Part shown: positions 7,851-16,838 of the stretch, piece after piece
How positions within the stretch are numbered: the first letter of the stretch is position 1
Layout: each line of letters begins with the position of its first letter
Assembly (NCBI RefSeq): GCF_000021985.1
Contig: NC_011901.1
Coordinates: 806,001-870,000 of the forward strand
Direction: 5' to 3'
DNA from: Thioalkalivibrio sulfidiphilus HL-EbGr7
GTDB taxonomy: Bacteria > Pseudomonadota > Gammaproteobacteria > Ectothiorhodospirales > Ectothiorhodospiraceae
DNA length: 64,000 nucleotides
Position numbers and translations under genes: made by a program
Notes under the pieces: model-generated
The model's database searches: none
What the model was told of the DNA's origin: nothing
The model's input: the letters and a program-made list of their open reading frames with translations, nothing else

Positions 7851-9578
7851 TCACAGCCATTTCAGTATTGCGTAGAGGGCCAGTACACCACTCAATGGCA
7901 ATACGGTTGCCAGGATCGCTGCAGTTTGACGCTGCTTGAGCTGGTAGAGCCAGAAGTTGATGTGTCCCAGGTGATGGGTGCGGGCCACAATCGGCTTCAG
8001 GGTGTTCTCAGTGGTTTCCTCATCATAGAACGACTTCCTCCGGCCATCGAAGAGCACCACCGTGATGGGGCCGTGGGAGATGTGCATGGGGGAGCTTACG
8101 GCGACCTCCGCTGGGATCTGTATCGCTCTTCCGCGATGGTCCCTCAGGTAGAGCAGACCGCCTCTGATGCCGATTCGCGACTTGAGCAGGAGGGAGGCCT
8201 GCCACATCAGGGGCAGAATCACTGCAACCAGCACGAGTAACATCGCCATCAGACCGCGGAATGTATAAGGGGAGGCGTCCGCATCCTCGGGTGCCCAGTA
8301 GACCTGGGTCGCAATGATCAGGGCGGGTGCGAGCAGGATGCAGGCCATGCCTGCATACAGGGCCCACTGGAGAGGTCTCATGCGTTTGGGGTCGGGTTCG
8401 AGCCAGCTCACGCCGGAAAGACGGTCGGCGTTCACGAGCGGTGCGATGCGATTGGACAAGTGAGGGCGTTGCTTCGATCCTGTGCCCATTGTGGCCTGCC
8501 ACTGCGCCGATAACCGCTCCCTGAGGCTTCCGCTGGCCAGGAGGAGGCCCAGTACCAGGATTCCCGCCAGGGACCAGAGCCCGATATGGCTCAGGGTTGC
8601 ATAGTGATCACGTTGAGTGCGGTGTTCATCCAGGTGTGTGCCGAACTGTCCGCCCAGAGCGGAGACGCGCAGGTCATTCATATCCACCTGGTATACGGTC
8701 ATTCGGGTTGGGTCCGTGATGAACAGCGCTCCCTGGTGGTGGGTCATGAACACGGGATCCGCGCCCTCTGGCAATTCGATACGGGTCAAGGCACGGCCTT
8801 CCATTGAATAGGCCAGGACATCGGCCTCCCGCAACAGGTTGTTCGCCACAATCACCCAGACACGTCCTCTCTCGTCGAAGGCAAAGGCAATCGGCCAGAT
8901 ACGTGTCCTGCGCGCGTCGGGATGACCGATGACTTCGATGCTGCCGAGTATCTCGCCGCGCATTTCATTGACTTGATAGACGCTGAGGCGATGGTGATTG
9001 GTATCGGCGACCCAGAGATGTCCGTTGTGCCATGACAGTTGGTTCGGAAATCGCAGGCCTGCTGTGATGTCCAGAGGGGTGGGTTCGGGGTTCCTCAAGT
9101 CCTGCGCTCGCAGGATGCGATGACCGCTGGTGTCGGCGATCATCAGCGTGCCATCCGGACCGTGCAGGAGCTTGTAGGCCCGCCCCTCGGGCAGGTGGTC
9201 TGCATCCAGAAGCGTGTCGCAATCTGAGGTCTCAAGACGGCATTGCCTGACCGTGGCTGGCCGGCTCGATGCCAGCAGAACCGAACCATCGGGCAGGCCA
9301 TGCAGGTCAGTCAGGTTGTTGGCATAGCCGAGCTGACTGAGGTCGTGGCGCGAGAGGATCTCACCGTCCGGTGAGATGCGGTAGAGCGCATCGCCGTTGT
9401 TGATCAGCAGGGCGTCGCCCAACTGTGTGATCTGCTGGGGGCCGCCGTACAGGGATTTGTGGTGCTCTGCCCAGAAGCGCAATCCCAGCGCGGCGAACAC
9501 CAGGAGGATCAGCAGCAGGGCAAGGAGGTTGTTCCGATGGCTGTCTGCCCCAAAACCGAGTCGTTTGCCGTCGCCCAT
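7851..9578 (-). CDS. membrane protein with NHL-like beta-propeller, function unknown
   Basis: The protein has 575 residues and I do not recognise an assigned family. An N-terminal membrane segment (about 18-38) is followed by roughly 290 residues of NHL/SMP30-type propeller repeats: DLHGLPDGSVLLAS, LLHGPDGTLMIADTSGHRILRA, HNGHLWVADTNHHRLSVYQV, AFDERGRVWVIVANNLL. Four more hydrophobic stretches lie near 340-360, 425-445, 460-480 and 555-575. After the fourth comes a soluble segment resembling a small pleckstrin-like or NfeD-like patch (YLRDHRGRAIQIPAEV). The propeller is probably periplasmic. GGAGG precedes the ATG. It sits alone between rsmI and rnpB, which are usually neighbours, so it looks like a lineage-specific insertion. 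Confidence 0.75.
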   Translation of the reverse strand: MGDGKRLGFGADSHRNNLLALLLILLVFAALGLRFWAEHHKSLYGGPQQITQLGDALLINNGDALYRISPDGEILSRHDLSQLGYANNLTDLHGLPDGSVLLASSRPATVRQCRLETSDCDTLLDADHLPEGRAYKLLHGPDGTLMIADTSGHRILRAQDLRNPEPTPLDITAGLRFPNQLSWHNGHLWVADTNHHRLSVYQVNEMRGEILGSIEVIGHPDARRTRIWPIAFAFDERGRVWVIVANNLLREADVLAYSMEGRALTRIELPEGADPVFMTHHQGALFITDPTRMTVYQVDMNDLRVSALGGQFGTHLDEHRTQRDHYATLSHIGLWSLAGILVLGLLLASGSLRERLSAQWQATMGTGSKQRPHLSNRIAPLVNADRLSGVSWLEPDPKRMRPLQWALYAGMACILLAPALIIATQVYWAPEDADASPYTFRGLMAMLLVLVAVILPLMWQASLLLKSRIGIRGGLLYLRDHRGRAIQIPAEVAVSSPMHISHGPITVVLFDGRRKSFYDEETTENTLKPIVARTHHLGHINFWLYQLKQRQTAAILATVLPLSGVLALYAILKWL

Positions 9579-9822
9579 GATCCTGCCTCCTGCGAGTTGG
9601 GTTTGCGAATTCCTTACGCTGCTCTGTGAATAGTAGTGGCTTATCCCGCCTAGGTATGCAAGGAGTGTAGGATCGTAAAGCGGTTTAGGACACCCATCAT
9701 CCTGACCCAGTCAGCTGCGCACGTGCCTTCGCGGCCTTTGCAGTGCGTTTTCCTCCTGGCTTATCGATGTCGTGCTGCGGGCCGGTCCCATGGAGGCCAG
9801 GATCGAATTCGGCAACAGCCTT
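9579..9822. other. intergenic region upstream of the propeller gene
   Basis: This is non-coding between the start of the minus-strand propeller protein and the rnpB promoter region. I see no confident gene, RNA or operator. Short ORFs here have no recognisable content. Confidence 0.5.
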
Positions 9823-9875
9823 CGCCCTTCCCAATTCCAGCTTCCCACTTTTCCCTTGTAACTTTCCCGTTCCCA
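9823..9875. repeat. one-armed intergenic word repeat (CTTCCCAATTCC family, reverse orientation)
   Basis: Repeated variants of CTTCCCA and CTTTCCC form the reverse complement of the words after sspB and ftsA. The tract runs into the probable -35 region of the rnpB promoter, so a repeat element appears to supply part of the promoter. Confidence 0.5.
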
Positions 9876-9886
9876 CGTACTCTAAT
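9856..9886 (+). promoter_or_regulatory. probable rnpB promoter
   Basis: TCTAAT at 9881-9886 matches the sigma70 -10 in five of six bases and lies six bases before the first base of the RNase P RNA. TTGTAA at 9856-9861 is the best -35 candidate, with a long 19-base spacer. Confidence 0.5.
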
Positions 9887-9892
9887 GCTCCG

Positions 9893-10247
9893 GAGTCGGC
9901 CGGACAGTCGCTGCGACCTTGTGTCGTGGAGGAAAGTCCGGGCTCCATAGGGCAGGGTGCCAGGTAACGCCTGGGCGGCGCGAGCCGACGGAAAGTGCCA
10001 CAGAAAACATACCGCCGATGGCTCGGACCCGTTCCGGGATCAGGTAAGGGTGAAAAGGTGCGGTAAGAGCGCACCGCGCGGGTGGCAACACTTCGCGGCA
10101 CGGTAAACCCCACCCGGAGCAAGGCCAAATAGGGGTGCATTGGTGTGGCCCGCACTGCACCCGGGTAGGCTGCTCGAGGCGCGCGGTGACGCGCGTCCCA
10201 GATGAATGACTGTCCCAGACAGAACCCGGCTTACAGGCCGACTCCCC
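9893..10247 (+). ncRNA. rnpB: RNase P RNA, bacterial class A
   Basis: This is the catalytic RNA that trims the 5' ends of pre-tRNAs. The class A core is unmistakable: GGAGGAAAGTCCGGGCTCC near 9928, the segment GACGGAAAGTGCCACAGAAA, GGTAAACCCCACC in the middle, and AGACAGAACCCGGCTTA near the 3' end. The first nine bases (GAGTCGGCC) pair with GGCCGACTC at 10236-10244, which fixes both ends to within a few bases. A terminator follows. Confidence 0.97.
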
Positions 10248-10265
10248 ATTTTTCCCCACCGCGAT

Positions 10266-10305
10266 GAAGCCCGACCCCGATGCAGGGGCGGGCTTCACTG
10301 CTTTT
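10266..10305 (+). terminator. rnpB terminator hairpin
   Basis: The stem GAAGCCCG...CGGGCTTC, extended by a C/G stretch around a GATGCA loop, is followed by ACTGCTTTT. It lies about 20 bases after the mature 3' end of RNase P RNA. Confidence 0.8.
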
Positions 10306-10468
10306 CGGGTCCCAAACTTAAAGTGAATTGTGAGCTTGTGAGGCCAATCTGGTGAATCTCAAGGCGCTATTCTTTCGGCCTTGCCTGGGCTGATCTCCCA
10401 CTTGGAGGGGTGTTCCTAAGTCTTTGTGACACAAGCACTATTTTTCTCTTCCCAGACCCTGATTTCCC

Positions 10469-10529
10469 TTGACCGGCCCCGGATCCCTACCTATAGTGTA
10501 GAAATGTGGGGAATAGTGGAGGAAAGTGG
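10469..10529 (+). promoter_or_regulatory. dcw operon promoter with three-repeat MraZ operator
   Basis: TTGACC at 10469-10474 and TATAGT at 10492-10497, with a 17-base spacer, form a strong sigma70 promoter. Just downstream, GTGG occurs at 10506, 10516 and 10526, exactly 10 bp apart. That is the direct-repeat operator pattern by which MraZ represses its own operon. The operator covers the predicted transcription start region, fitting autorepression. Confidence 0.82.
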
Positions 10530-10553
10530 TTTTCCTCCCCATGAGGGCTGTCA

Positions 10554-11006
10554 GTGTTTCGAGGGGTCGCCAATCTCAACCTGGATACCAAGGGGCGCAT
10601 GGCCATGCCGTCCCGGTATCGCGATCGCCTCGTGGAAACCTGCGAGGGGCGCCTGGTGATCACCGTGGACCGCGATGGCTGTCTGCTGGTCTATCCCCAG
10701 CCCGAGTGGGAGCGCATCGAGCAGGCCCTCATGTCCCGCCCCAACATGGACCGCCAGGTGCGCCGTCTGCAGCGCCTGCTGGTGGGTCATGCCACCGAGT
10801 GCGAGCTGGACGGCCAGGGGCGCATCCTGCTGCCGCCGCCGCTGCGCGACTACGCGGGCCTCGACAAGCGCGTGGTGCTGGTGGGGCAGGGCAACAAGTT
10901 CGAGCTCTGGGACGAGGACACCTGGGTCAAGAGCCGGGATGAGTGGTTCAAGGAAGAGGACGAGACCGCGGAGCCGAGCGCGGTACTGGAGAGCCTGTCC
11001 CTGTGA
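10554..11006 (+). CDS. mraZ: transcriptional regulator MraZ
   Basis: MraZ is a ring-forming DNA-binding protein with two tandem SpoVT/AbrB-like domains, and it represses the dcw operon it heads. The first domain opens [23 protein letters not shown]. The second contains [22 protein letters not shown] and ends with [10 protein letters not shown]. It has 150 residues. The start is GTG at 10554, fixed by the conserved N-terminus; the ATG at 10541 is out of frame. Its probable binding sites lie 25-50 bases upstream. The stop overlaps the GTG of rsmH. Confidence 0.95.
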   Translation: MFRGVANLNLDTKGRMAMPSRYRDRLVETCEGRLVITVDRDGCLLVYPQPEWERIEQALMSRPNMDRQVRRLQRLLVGHATECELDGQGRILLPPPLRDYAGLDKRVVLVGQGNKFELWDEDTWVKSRDEWFKEEDETAEPSAVLESLSL

Positions 11007-11947
11007 GCGGGAAGCCAGCCCCGGCCCACCGCGCGGTGTTGCTGGAGGAGGCGGTCGAGGCCCTGGCGGTGCGTCCCGACGGGATCTACCTGGACGGCAC
11101 CTTCGGGCGCGGCGGCCACAGCGGCCGGATCCTGGAGCGGCTCGGCCCTGACGGTCGGCTCATTGCCCTGGACCGGGACCCGGAGGCCGAGGCCGAGGCG
11201 GCGCGTCGCTTCGGGGATGACGAGCGGTTTCACTTCGAGCGGTGTTCATTCGAGATGCTGCAGCAGGTGACAGACAGGCTGGGAATCAGCGGACGGCTGG
11301 ACGGGGTCCTGCTGGACCTCGGCGTCTCCTCGCCCCAGCTGGACACCCCGGAGCGCGGCTTCAGCTTCATGAGCGACGGCCCCCTGGACATGCGCATGGA
11401 CCCGGAGTCCGGCGAGTCCGCCGCCGCCTGGCTGGCCCGGGCCAATGAGGACGAGATCGCCTGGGTGCTCAAGGAATACGGCGAGGAGCGTTTCGCCCGG
11501 CGCATCGCCCGGCGCATCGTCGAGACGCGCCAGGAAATGCCCCTGGAACGTACCCGCCAGCTGGCGGAACTCATCGCGGAGGCGGTGCCCTTCAAGGAGC
11601 GTCACAAGCATCCGGCCACGCGCAGCTTCCAGGCCATCCGCATCCGGGTCAACGACGAACTGGAGACCCTGCCCCGGTGTCTTGAGCAGATCCCCGCCCT
11701 GCTGGCCCCGGGCGGACGCCTGGCGGTGATCAGTTTCCACTCCCTGGAGGACCGGATGGTCAAGCGCTTCCTGCGCGACCAGGCCGAGGGCGAACGCCTG
11801 CCCCGGGGCCTGCCGGTGCAGGGCGACGCGCGTCGGGGCCAGACCCTGCGCCTGGTGGGGCGCGCGATCCGCGCCGGCGAAGCGGAGCTGGACCAGAACC
11901 CCCGGGCCCGCAGCGCCGTGCTTCGGGTGGCGGAGCGGCTGGCGTGA
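11003..11947 (+). CDS. rsmH: 16S rRNA (cytosine(1402)-N4)-methyltransferase
   Basis: RsmH (MraW) methylates N4 of C1402 in 16S rRNA. From the GTG at 11003, which overlaps the mraZ stop by four bases (GTGA), it is 314 residues long. The opening [14 protein letters not shown] is typical. The SAM-binding loop [10 protein letters not shown] is at 31-40, [15 protein letters not shown] follows, and the C-terminal [16 protein letters not shown] is diagnostic. An upstream start at 10943 would place 20 non-conserved residues inside mraZ and is rejected. Confidence 0.96.
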   Translation: MSGKPAPAHRAVLLEEAVEALAVRPDGIYLDGTFGRGGHSGRILERLGPDGRLIALDRDPEAEAEAARRFGDDERFHFERCSFEMLQQVTDRLGISGRLDGVLLDLGVSSPQLDTPERGFSFMSDGPLDMRMDPESGESAAAWLARANEDEIAWVLKEYGEERFARRIARRIVETRQEMPLERTRQLAELIAEAVPFKERHKHPATRSFQAIRIRVNDELETLPRCLEQIPALLAPGGRLAVISFHSLEDRMVKRFLRDQAEGERLPRGLPVQGDARRGQTLRLVGRAIRAGEAELDQNPRARSAVLRVAERLA

Positions 11948-12213
11948 GGCTGCGCCTGGTGGGGTTCGGGGTGCTGTTCCTGGCGGTGCTGATCAGCGCC
12001 TTCGGGGTGATCTACAGCAAGCACCACAGCCGCAGCCTGTTCATGGCGCTGCAGGTGGAGCTGGCTGAACGGGACAGCCTGAACGTGGAGTGGGGCCAGC
12101 TGCAGCTGGAACAGAGCACCTGGGCCACCCACGGACGTATCGAAGAGACGGCGCGGCAGCGCTTGAACATGACCCTGCCGAACGCCGGCAACACCGTGAT
12201 TCTGTTGGATTGA
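11944..12213 (+). CDS. ftsL: cell division protein FtsL
   Basis: FtsL is a small bitopic divisome protein that forms the FtsQLB complex and relays activation to FtsWI. It has 89 residues: one membrane helix at about 4-25 ([20 protein letters not shown]), then a periplasmic coiled-coil rich in Leu and Glu ([20 protein letters not shown]) and the end [10 protein letters not shown]. The GTG start overlaps the rsmH stop (GTGA). Position and topology carry the call, since FtsL sequences are poorly conserved. Confidence 0.9.
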   Translation: MRLRLVGFGVLFLAVLISAFGVIYSKHHSRSLFMALQVELAERDSLNVEWGQLQLEQSTWATHGRIEETARQRLNMTLPNAGNTVILLD

Positions 12214-12223
12214 GCGAGGGCCG

Positions 12224-13936
12224 ATGTCGGATTCTCCGGACAAGCTGAGTGCAGTGCGCCGCAACGTGGTGCTGGGACTGTTCGTCCTGGGTTTCGCGGT
12301 GGTGCTCGGCCGTGGGCTCGATCTGCAGGTGTTCAAGCAGGACTTCCTGCGCGGCGAGGGCGATGCGCGCCACCTGCGCGTGGTCTCCATTCCTGCCCAC
12401 CGGGGCATGGTGCTGGACCGCAACGGCGAACCCCTGGCGGTGAGCACGCCGGTGGATTCCGTGTGGGCCAATCCCCAGGAGACCCTGCAGGCTCCCGAGC
12501 GGCTGGCGGAGTTGGCCCGGGTGCTGGACATGGACCGGGGTGATCTGCAACGCCGCCTGGCGGAGCGCGCCGGCCGCGAGTTCGTCTACCTGCGCCGACA
12601 CGTGAACCCGGACGTGGCTGCCCGGGTACAGCAGCTGGGCGTGCCCGGCGTGGCCCTGCAACGGGAATTCCGCCGCTACTACCCCATGGGTGAAGTGGCG
12701 GCCCACGTGCTGGGCTTCACCAATATCGATGACCGGGGTCAGGAAGGGCTGGAGCTGGCCCTGAACGAACTGCTGACCGGGCAGCCCGGCGCCAAGCGGG
12801 TGGTGCGCGATCGACTCGGCCGGGTGATCCGCGACGTGGAGAACATCCGTCCCGCGCGTCCCGGCAAGGACATCACCCTCACCCTGGATCAGCGCGTGCA
12901 GTACCTGGCCTACCGAGAGTTGAAGGCCGCAGTGCAGGCCCACGGCGCACGCTCCGGCTCGGCCGTGATCATGGACGTGCATACCGGCGACATCCTGGCC
13001 ATGGTCAACCAGCCCAGTCACAACCCCAACAACCGGGGCAGCCTGCGCCGCGATGCCTCCCGCAACCGGGCGGTGACCGACCTGTTCGAGCCGGGCTCCA
13101 CCATCAAGCCGTTCACCGTGGCAGCGGCGCTTGAGAGCGGCAGCGCGAATCCGCACATGACCCTGGATACCGCGCCAGGTTTTTTCCGCGTTGGCAACCA
13201 CACCATCCGTGACATCCGCAACTACGGGCGCGTGGACCTGACCACGATGCTGGCCAAGTCCTCCAACATCGGTGCCAGCAAGCTGGCCCTGAGTATGGAG
13301 TCGGAGCACCTGTGGCGCACCCTGCATCAGGCGGGGCTGGGGCGCAGCACCGGCAGCGGATTCCCCGGTGAGGCCTCCGGTCTGCTGCGGGATTTCTATT
13401 TCTGGCGCGACGTGGATCGCGCCACCCTGGCCTTCGGCTACGGCCTGTCGGTCACCCCACTGCAGCTGGCGCGGGCCTACGCCGCCCTGGCCAACGACGG
13501 CGTGATGCCCGCGCCGCGCTTCCTGGCGCACCAGCCGGTGCTGCCCGGCGAGCCGGTCATATCCCCGTCCGTGGCCCGCGAGTTGCGCGCCATGCTGGAG
13601 GCGTCGGTGACCGCCGATAGCACCGGTCACCGGGCGCGGGTGGAGGGCTACCGGGTGGCGGGCAAGACCGGCACGGCGCGCAAGAGCGGCGCCGGTGGCT
13701 ACAGTGAGGAGCGTTTCGTGGCCATGTTCGCGGGCTTCGCCCCGGCGAGCCAGCCGCGCCTGGTGATGGTGGTGGTCATCGATGAGCCGGCCGGCGAGCA
13801 GTACTACGGTGGGCAGGTGGCCGCGCCGGTATTCTCGAAGATCATGCAGGGCGCGCTGCGCCTGCTGGACGTGCCGCCCGACGACGTGCCCGGCATCCGC
13901 GCCGTGACCGCAGAGGCGGGCAGGGGGCCGGCATGA
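12224..13936 (+). CDS. ftsI: peptidoglycan DD-transpeptidase, PBP3
   Basis: FtsI is the septal class B penicillin-binding protein that crosslinks the peptidoglycan made by FtsW. It has 570 residues. An N-terminal membrane anchor (about 15-32) is followed by the pedestal domain, beginning at HRGMVLDRNGEPLAV. The transpeptidase domain has the catalytic serine at 292 in GSTIKPF, the SxN motif SSN at 346-348 and the KTG motif at 481-483 (GKTGTARK). All active-site motifs are intact. It lies ten bases after ftsL and overlaps murE by four bases. Confidence 0.96.
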   Translation: MSDSPDKLSAVRRNVVLGLFVLGFAVVLGRGLDLQVFKQDFLRGEGDARHLRVVSIPAHRGMVLDRNGEPLAVSTPVDSVWANPQETLQAPERLAELARVLDMDRGDLQRRLAERAGREFVYLRRHVNPDVAARVQQLGVPGVALQREFRRYYPMGEVAAHVLGFTNIDDRGQEGLELALNELLTGQPGAKRVVRDRLGRVIRDVENIRPARPGKDITLTLDQRVQYLAYRELKAAVQAHGARSGSAVIMDVHTGDILAMVNQPSHNPNNRGSLRRDASRNRAVTDLFEPGSTIKPFTVAAALESGSANPHMTLDTAPGFFRVGNHTIRDIRNYGRVDLTTMLAKSSNIGASKLALSMESEHLWRTLHQAGLGRSTGSGFPGEASGLLRDFYFWRDVDRATLAFGYGLSVTPLQLARAYAALANDGVMPAPRFLAHQPVLPGEPVISPSVARELRAMLEASVTADSTGHRARVEGYRVAGKTGTARKSGAGGYSEERFVAMFAGFAPASQPRLVMVVVIDEPAGEQYYGGQVAAPVFSKIMQGALRLLDVPPDDVPGIRAVTAEAGRGPA

Positions 13937-15465
13937 TGAGCGTGCGCGCCAACCAACCCGACTGGCGCCTCTCCACCTTGCTGGAGGGCTTCGCGGCGGT
14001 CTCGCCGGGGCTGGACGTCCCGCTGCGGGATCTGTGTCTCGACAGTCGCCGGGCCCAGCCCGGCGCCGTCTTTATTGCCCTGGCCGGTCACCGTGCCCAC
14101 GGCCTGAGCCACGCCGCCGAGGCGCTTGCCCGCGGTGCGGTGGCGGTGCTCTGGGAGCCGGCACCCGGTGTCGAGGCGCCCGTGGACCTGGGCGTGCCCT
14201 GTGTCGCCGTGCCCGGGCTGGGCCAGCGACTGGGCGAGATCGCCGACCGTTTCTTCGGTCATCCCTCCGGCGCCATGAAGCTCATCGGCGTGACAGGCAC
14301 CGACGGCAAGACCTCGGTGAGCCAGTTCCTGGCCCAGACCCTGTACCAGGAGTCGGGCCGCTGCGGCGTGATCGGCACCCTGGGCGCAGGTGTCTACGGG
14401 GAGCTGGTGGAGACCGGACACACCACGCCGGATGCGCTCAGCCTGCACCGCTGGCTCGCGGATCTGCGTGGCCGGGGCGTGCGCTACACGGTCATGGAGG
14501 TTTCCTCCCACGCCCTGGTGCAGGGGCGGATCAACGGCGCCGCCCTGGATATCGCCGTGCTCACCAACCTGAGCCGGGATCATCTGGATTACCACGACAG
14601 CATGGAGGCCTATGCCGAGGCCAAGGCACGGCTGTTCCGCTGGCCCGGCCTGGAGACTGCCATCCTCAACCTGGACGATGCGTTCGGCCGCAAGCTGGCC
14701 GCCGAGCTGGCCGAGCGGGAGGTGCAGATCCTGGGCTACGGCCTGGCTGCCGCCAGCGGCGAGATCGAACAGGTGCGCGGCGAGTCGGTGGAATATCGGC
14801 CCGACGGTCTGGCCTTCAGTGTCGTCACCCCCTGGGGCAGCGGTCGGCTCGAGACCGGCCTGCTGGGCGCCTTCAACGTGCACAACCTGCTGGCAGTGCT
14901 GGCCGCCCTGCTGCAGCTGGGCCTGAGTCTCACCGATGCCCTGGAGCGACTGACCCACGTGCGCACCGTGCCGGGGCGCATGGAACGGTTCTCGGGCGGG
15001 AAAGGCGCCACCCTGGTGGTCGACTACGCCCACACCCCAGCGGCCCTGGCCCAGGTGCTGCAGGCCCTGCGGATGCACTGCGAAGGCAGGCTCTGGTGCG
15101 TGTTCGGCTGTGGCGGCAACCGGGACCCGGGCAAGCGTCCGCTCATGGCCCGGGCCTCGGAGCAGTTCGCCGACCGGGTGGTGCTCACCAGCGACAACCC
15201 CCGCCACGAGGACCCGCAGGACATCGCCCGGGAGGTGATGACCGGCTTCGAGCGTCCCGCCGAGGTGCATCAGGAGCTGGATCGCCAGGCCGCCGTGGAA
15301 TGGGCCTGGTCACACGCGGCCGCCGGTGACCTGGTGCTGGTGGCGGGCAAGGGACATGAGACGGTGCAGATCGTGGGCGACGAGCAGCGGCCCTTCAGTG
15401 ACCGCGACCTGGCCCGGCGCCTGGTCTCGGGCATGGCGGAAGGCAACGGGGAGGACATCGCATGA
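13933..15465 (+). CDS. murE: UDP-MurNAc-L-Ala-D-Glu:meso-diaminopimelate ligase
   Basis: MurE adds the third stem-peptide residue in cytoplasmic peptidoglycan precursor synthesis, using ATP. It has 510 residues. The Mur-ligase P-loop VTGTDGKTS starts near residue 119, the central domain shows TNLSRDHLDYH, and the C-terminal domain carries DNPR at 421-424. DNPR is the specificity motif for meso-diaminopimelate rather than lysine, as expected for a Gram-negative wall. Its ATG overlaps the ftsI stop, and its own stop overlaps murF by four bases. Confidence 0.96.
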   Translation: MMSVRANQPDWRLSTLLEGFAAVSPGLDVPLRDLCLDSRRAQPGAVFIALAGHRAHGLSHAAEALARGAVAVLWEPAPGVEAPVDLGVPCVAVPGLGQRLGEIADRFFGHPSGAMKLIGVTGTDGKTSVSQFLAQTLYQESGRCGVIGTLGAGVYGELVETGHTTPDALSLHRWLADLRGRGVRYTVMEVSSHALVQGRINGAALDIAVLTNLSRDHLDYHDSMEAYAEAKARLFRWPGLETAILNLDDAFGRKLAAELAEREVQILGYGLAAASGEIEQVRGESVEYRPDGLAFSVVTPWGSGRLETGLLGAFNVHNLLAVLAALLQLGLSLTDALERLTHVRTVPGRMERFSGGKGATLVVDYAHTPAALAQVLQALRMHCEGRLWCVFGCGGNRDPGKRPLMARASEQFADRVVLTSDNPRHEDPQDIAREVMTGFERPAEVHQELDRQAAVEWAWSHAAAGDLVLVAGKGHETVQIVGDEQRPFSDRDLARRLVSGMAEGNGEDIA

Positions 15466-16838
15466 TGATCTGGTCGCTCGCCGAGATCGCGTCGAAGGTC
15501 GGCGGTGAACTGCACGGCGGTGATACTGTGGCCGAGGGGGTCAGCACCGACACCCGCAGCCTGCAGCACGGCCAGCTGTTCGTGGCGCTCACCGGCCCGA
15601 CCTACGATGGCCATGCCTTCGTCAGCGACGACCTGCCTGCCGCAGGTGTCATGGTCAGCCGCCTGCTGCCCACGCGCCTGCCCCAGGTGCTGGTGGACGA
15701 CACCCGTCTCGCCCTGGGACGCCTGGCCCGGGCCTGGCGCGAATCCCTGCCGGTCACGGTGCTGGCGCTCACCGGCAGCAACGGCAAGACCACGGTCAAG
15801 GAGATGCTCTCGGCCATCGCCCGGGAGCATGCCCCCACCCTCGCCACCCGAGGCAATCTGAATAACGACATCGGCGTGCCCCTGACCCTGCTGGAGATGG
15901 CCCGCAACCACCGTTACGCGGTGGTGGAGATGGGCGCCAACCATCACGGCGAGATCGCCTATCTCACCAGCCTCGCCCGCCCCGACGTGGCCCTGATCAC
16001 CAATGCCGGACCCGCCCACCTGGAGGGCTTCGGTTCCATCGAGGGGGTCTCCCGGGCCAAGGGCGAGATCTACTCGGGCCTGGGTCCCGACGGCGTGGCG
16101 GTGATCAACGCCGACGACATCTACGCCGACTACTGGTACGGCCTGAATCCAGGGCGACGCGTCATCAGTTTCGGACTGGATCATGTGGCCGAGGTCTCCG
16201 GCGAGTGGCAGGCGCCTGGCAGTCTGCGTCTGCACATGAATGGCCGGGTGCATGCCCTGGAGCTGGCCTTCCCCGGTCGCCACAACGCCCTCAACGCCCT
16301 GGCCGCCGCGGCCGCGGCGTTGGGTGCGGAGATCCCCGAGGAGGCCATCCTGCGCGGTCTTGCCCGGGTACACCCGGTGAGCGGACGCCTGGTGGCGGTG
16401 CCGGGGCGGGGCGGTGCACTGCTGCTGGACGACAGTTACAACGCCAACCCCGCCTCCACCCGCGCCGCACTGGAAGTGCTGTCCGGTCATGGCGGCGAGC
16501 GCTGCATGGTGCTGGGTGACATGGGCGAACTGGGCGATGAAGGTGAAACCCTGCATGCCGAGATCGGCGCCCGGGCACGGGAACTGGGCATCGAGCATTT
16601 TCATGCCGTGGGCCCGCTCAGTGCCCACGCGGTGCGTGCCTTCGGGGAGGGGGCGCAGCACCACCCCGACCAGGCCGCGCTCATCGAGGCCCTGCGCCCG
16701 ATGTTGCATGCCGGCATGACCGTGCTGGTGAAGGGCTCGCGCAGCGCGCGCATGGAGCGGGTGGTGCAGGCCCTGCAGGCGGACACGAACAACAATCACA
16801 ATAACGGGGGGGCTGCGCATGCTGCTCAGTCTGTTTGA
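15462..16838 (+). CDS. murF: UDP-MurNAc-tripeptide:D-Ala-D-Ala ligase
   Basis: MurF completes the UDP-MurNAc-pentapeptide with the D-Ala-D-Ala dipeptide made by Ddl, which is also encoded in this operon. It has 458 residues. The N-terminal domain contains VSTDTRSL, the P-loop is TGSNGKTT at 104-111, followed by [15 protein letters not shown], a MurF signature, and the C-terminal domain contains [14 protein letters not shown]. The last 20 bases overlap mraY in another frame, the largest overlap in this operon. Confidence 0.96.
   Translation: MMIWSLAEIASKVGGELHGGDTVAEGVSTDTRSLQHGQLFVALTGPTYDGHAFVSDDLPAAGVMVSRLLPTRLPQVLVDDTRLALGRLARAWRESLPVTVLALTGSNGKTTVKEMLSAIAREHAPTLATRGNLNNDIGVPLTLLEMARNHRYAVVEMGANHHGEIAYLTSLARPDVALITNAGPAHLEGFGSIEGVSRAKGEIYSGLGPDGVAVINADDIYADYWYGLNPGRRVISFGLDHVAEVSGEWQAPGSLRLHMNGRVHALELAFPGRHNALNALAAAAAALGAEIPEEAILRGLARVHPVSGRLVAVPGRGGALLLDDSYNANPASTRAALEVLSGHGGERCMVLGDMGELGDEGETLHAEIGARARELGIEHFHAVGPLSAHAVRAFGEGAQHHPDQAALIEALRPMLHAGMTVLVKGSRSARMERVVQALQADTNNNHNNGGAAHAAQSV

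Noticed and set aside
10426-10659. Short frame starting ahead of mraZ
   Set aside because: It covers the promoter and operator region and is out of frame with MraZ.
12041-15270. Long minus-strand frames antisense to ftsI and murE
   Set aside because: They are shadows of high-GC codons; the ftsI and murE active-site motifs lie on the plus strand.
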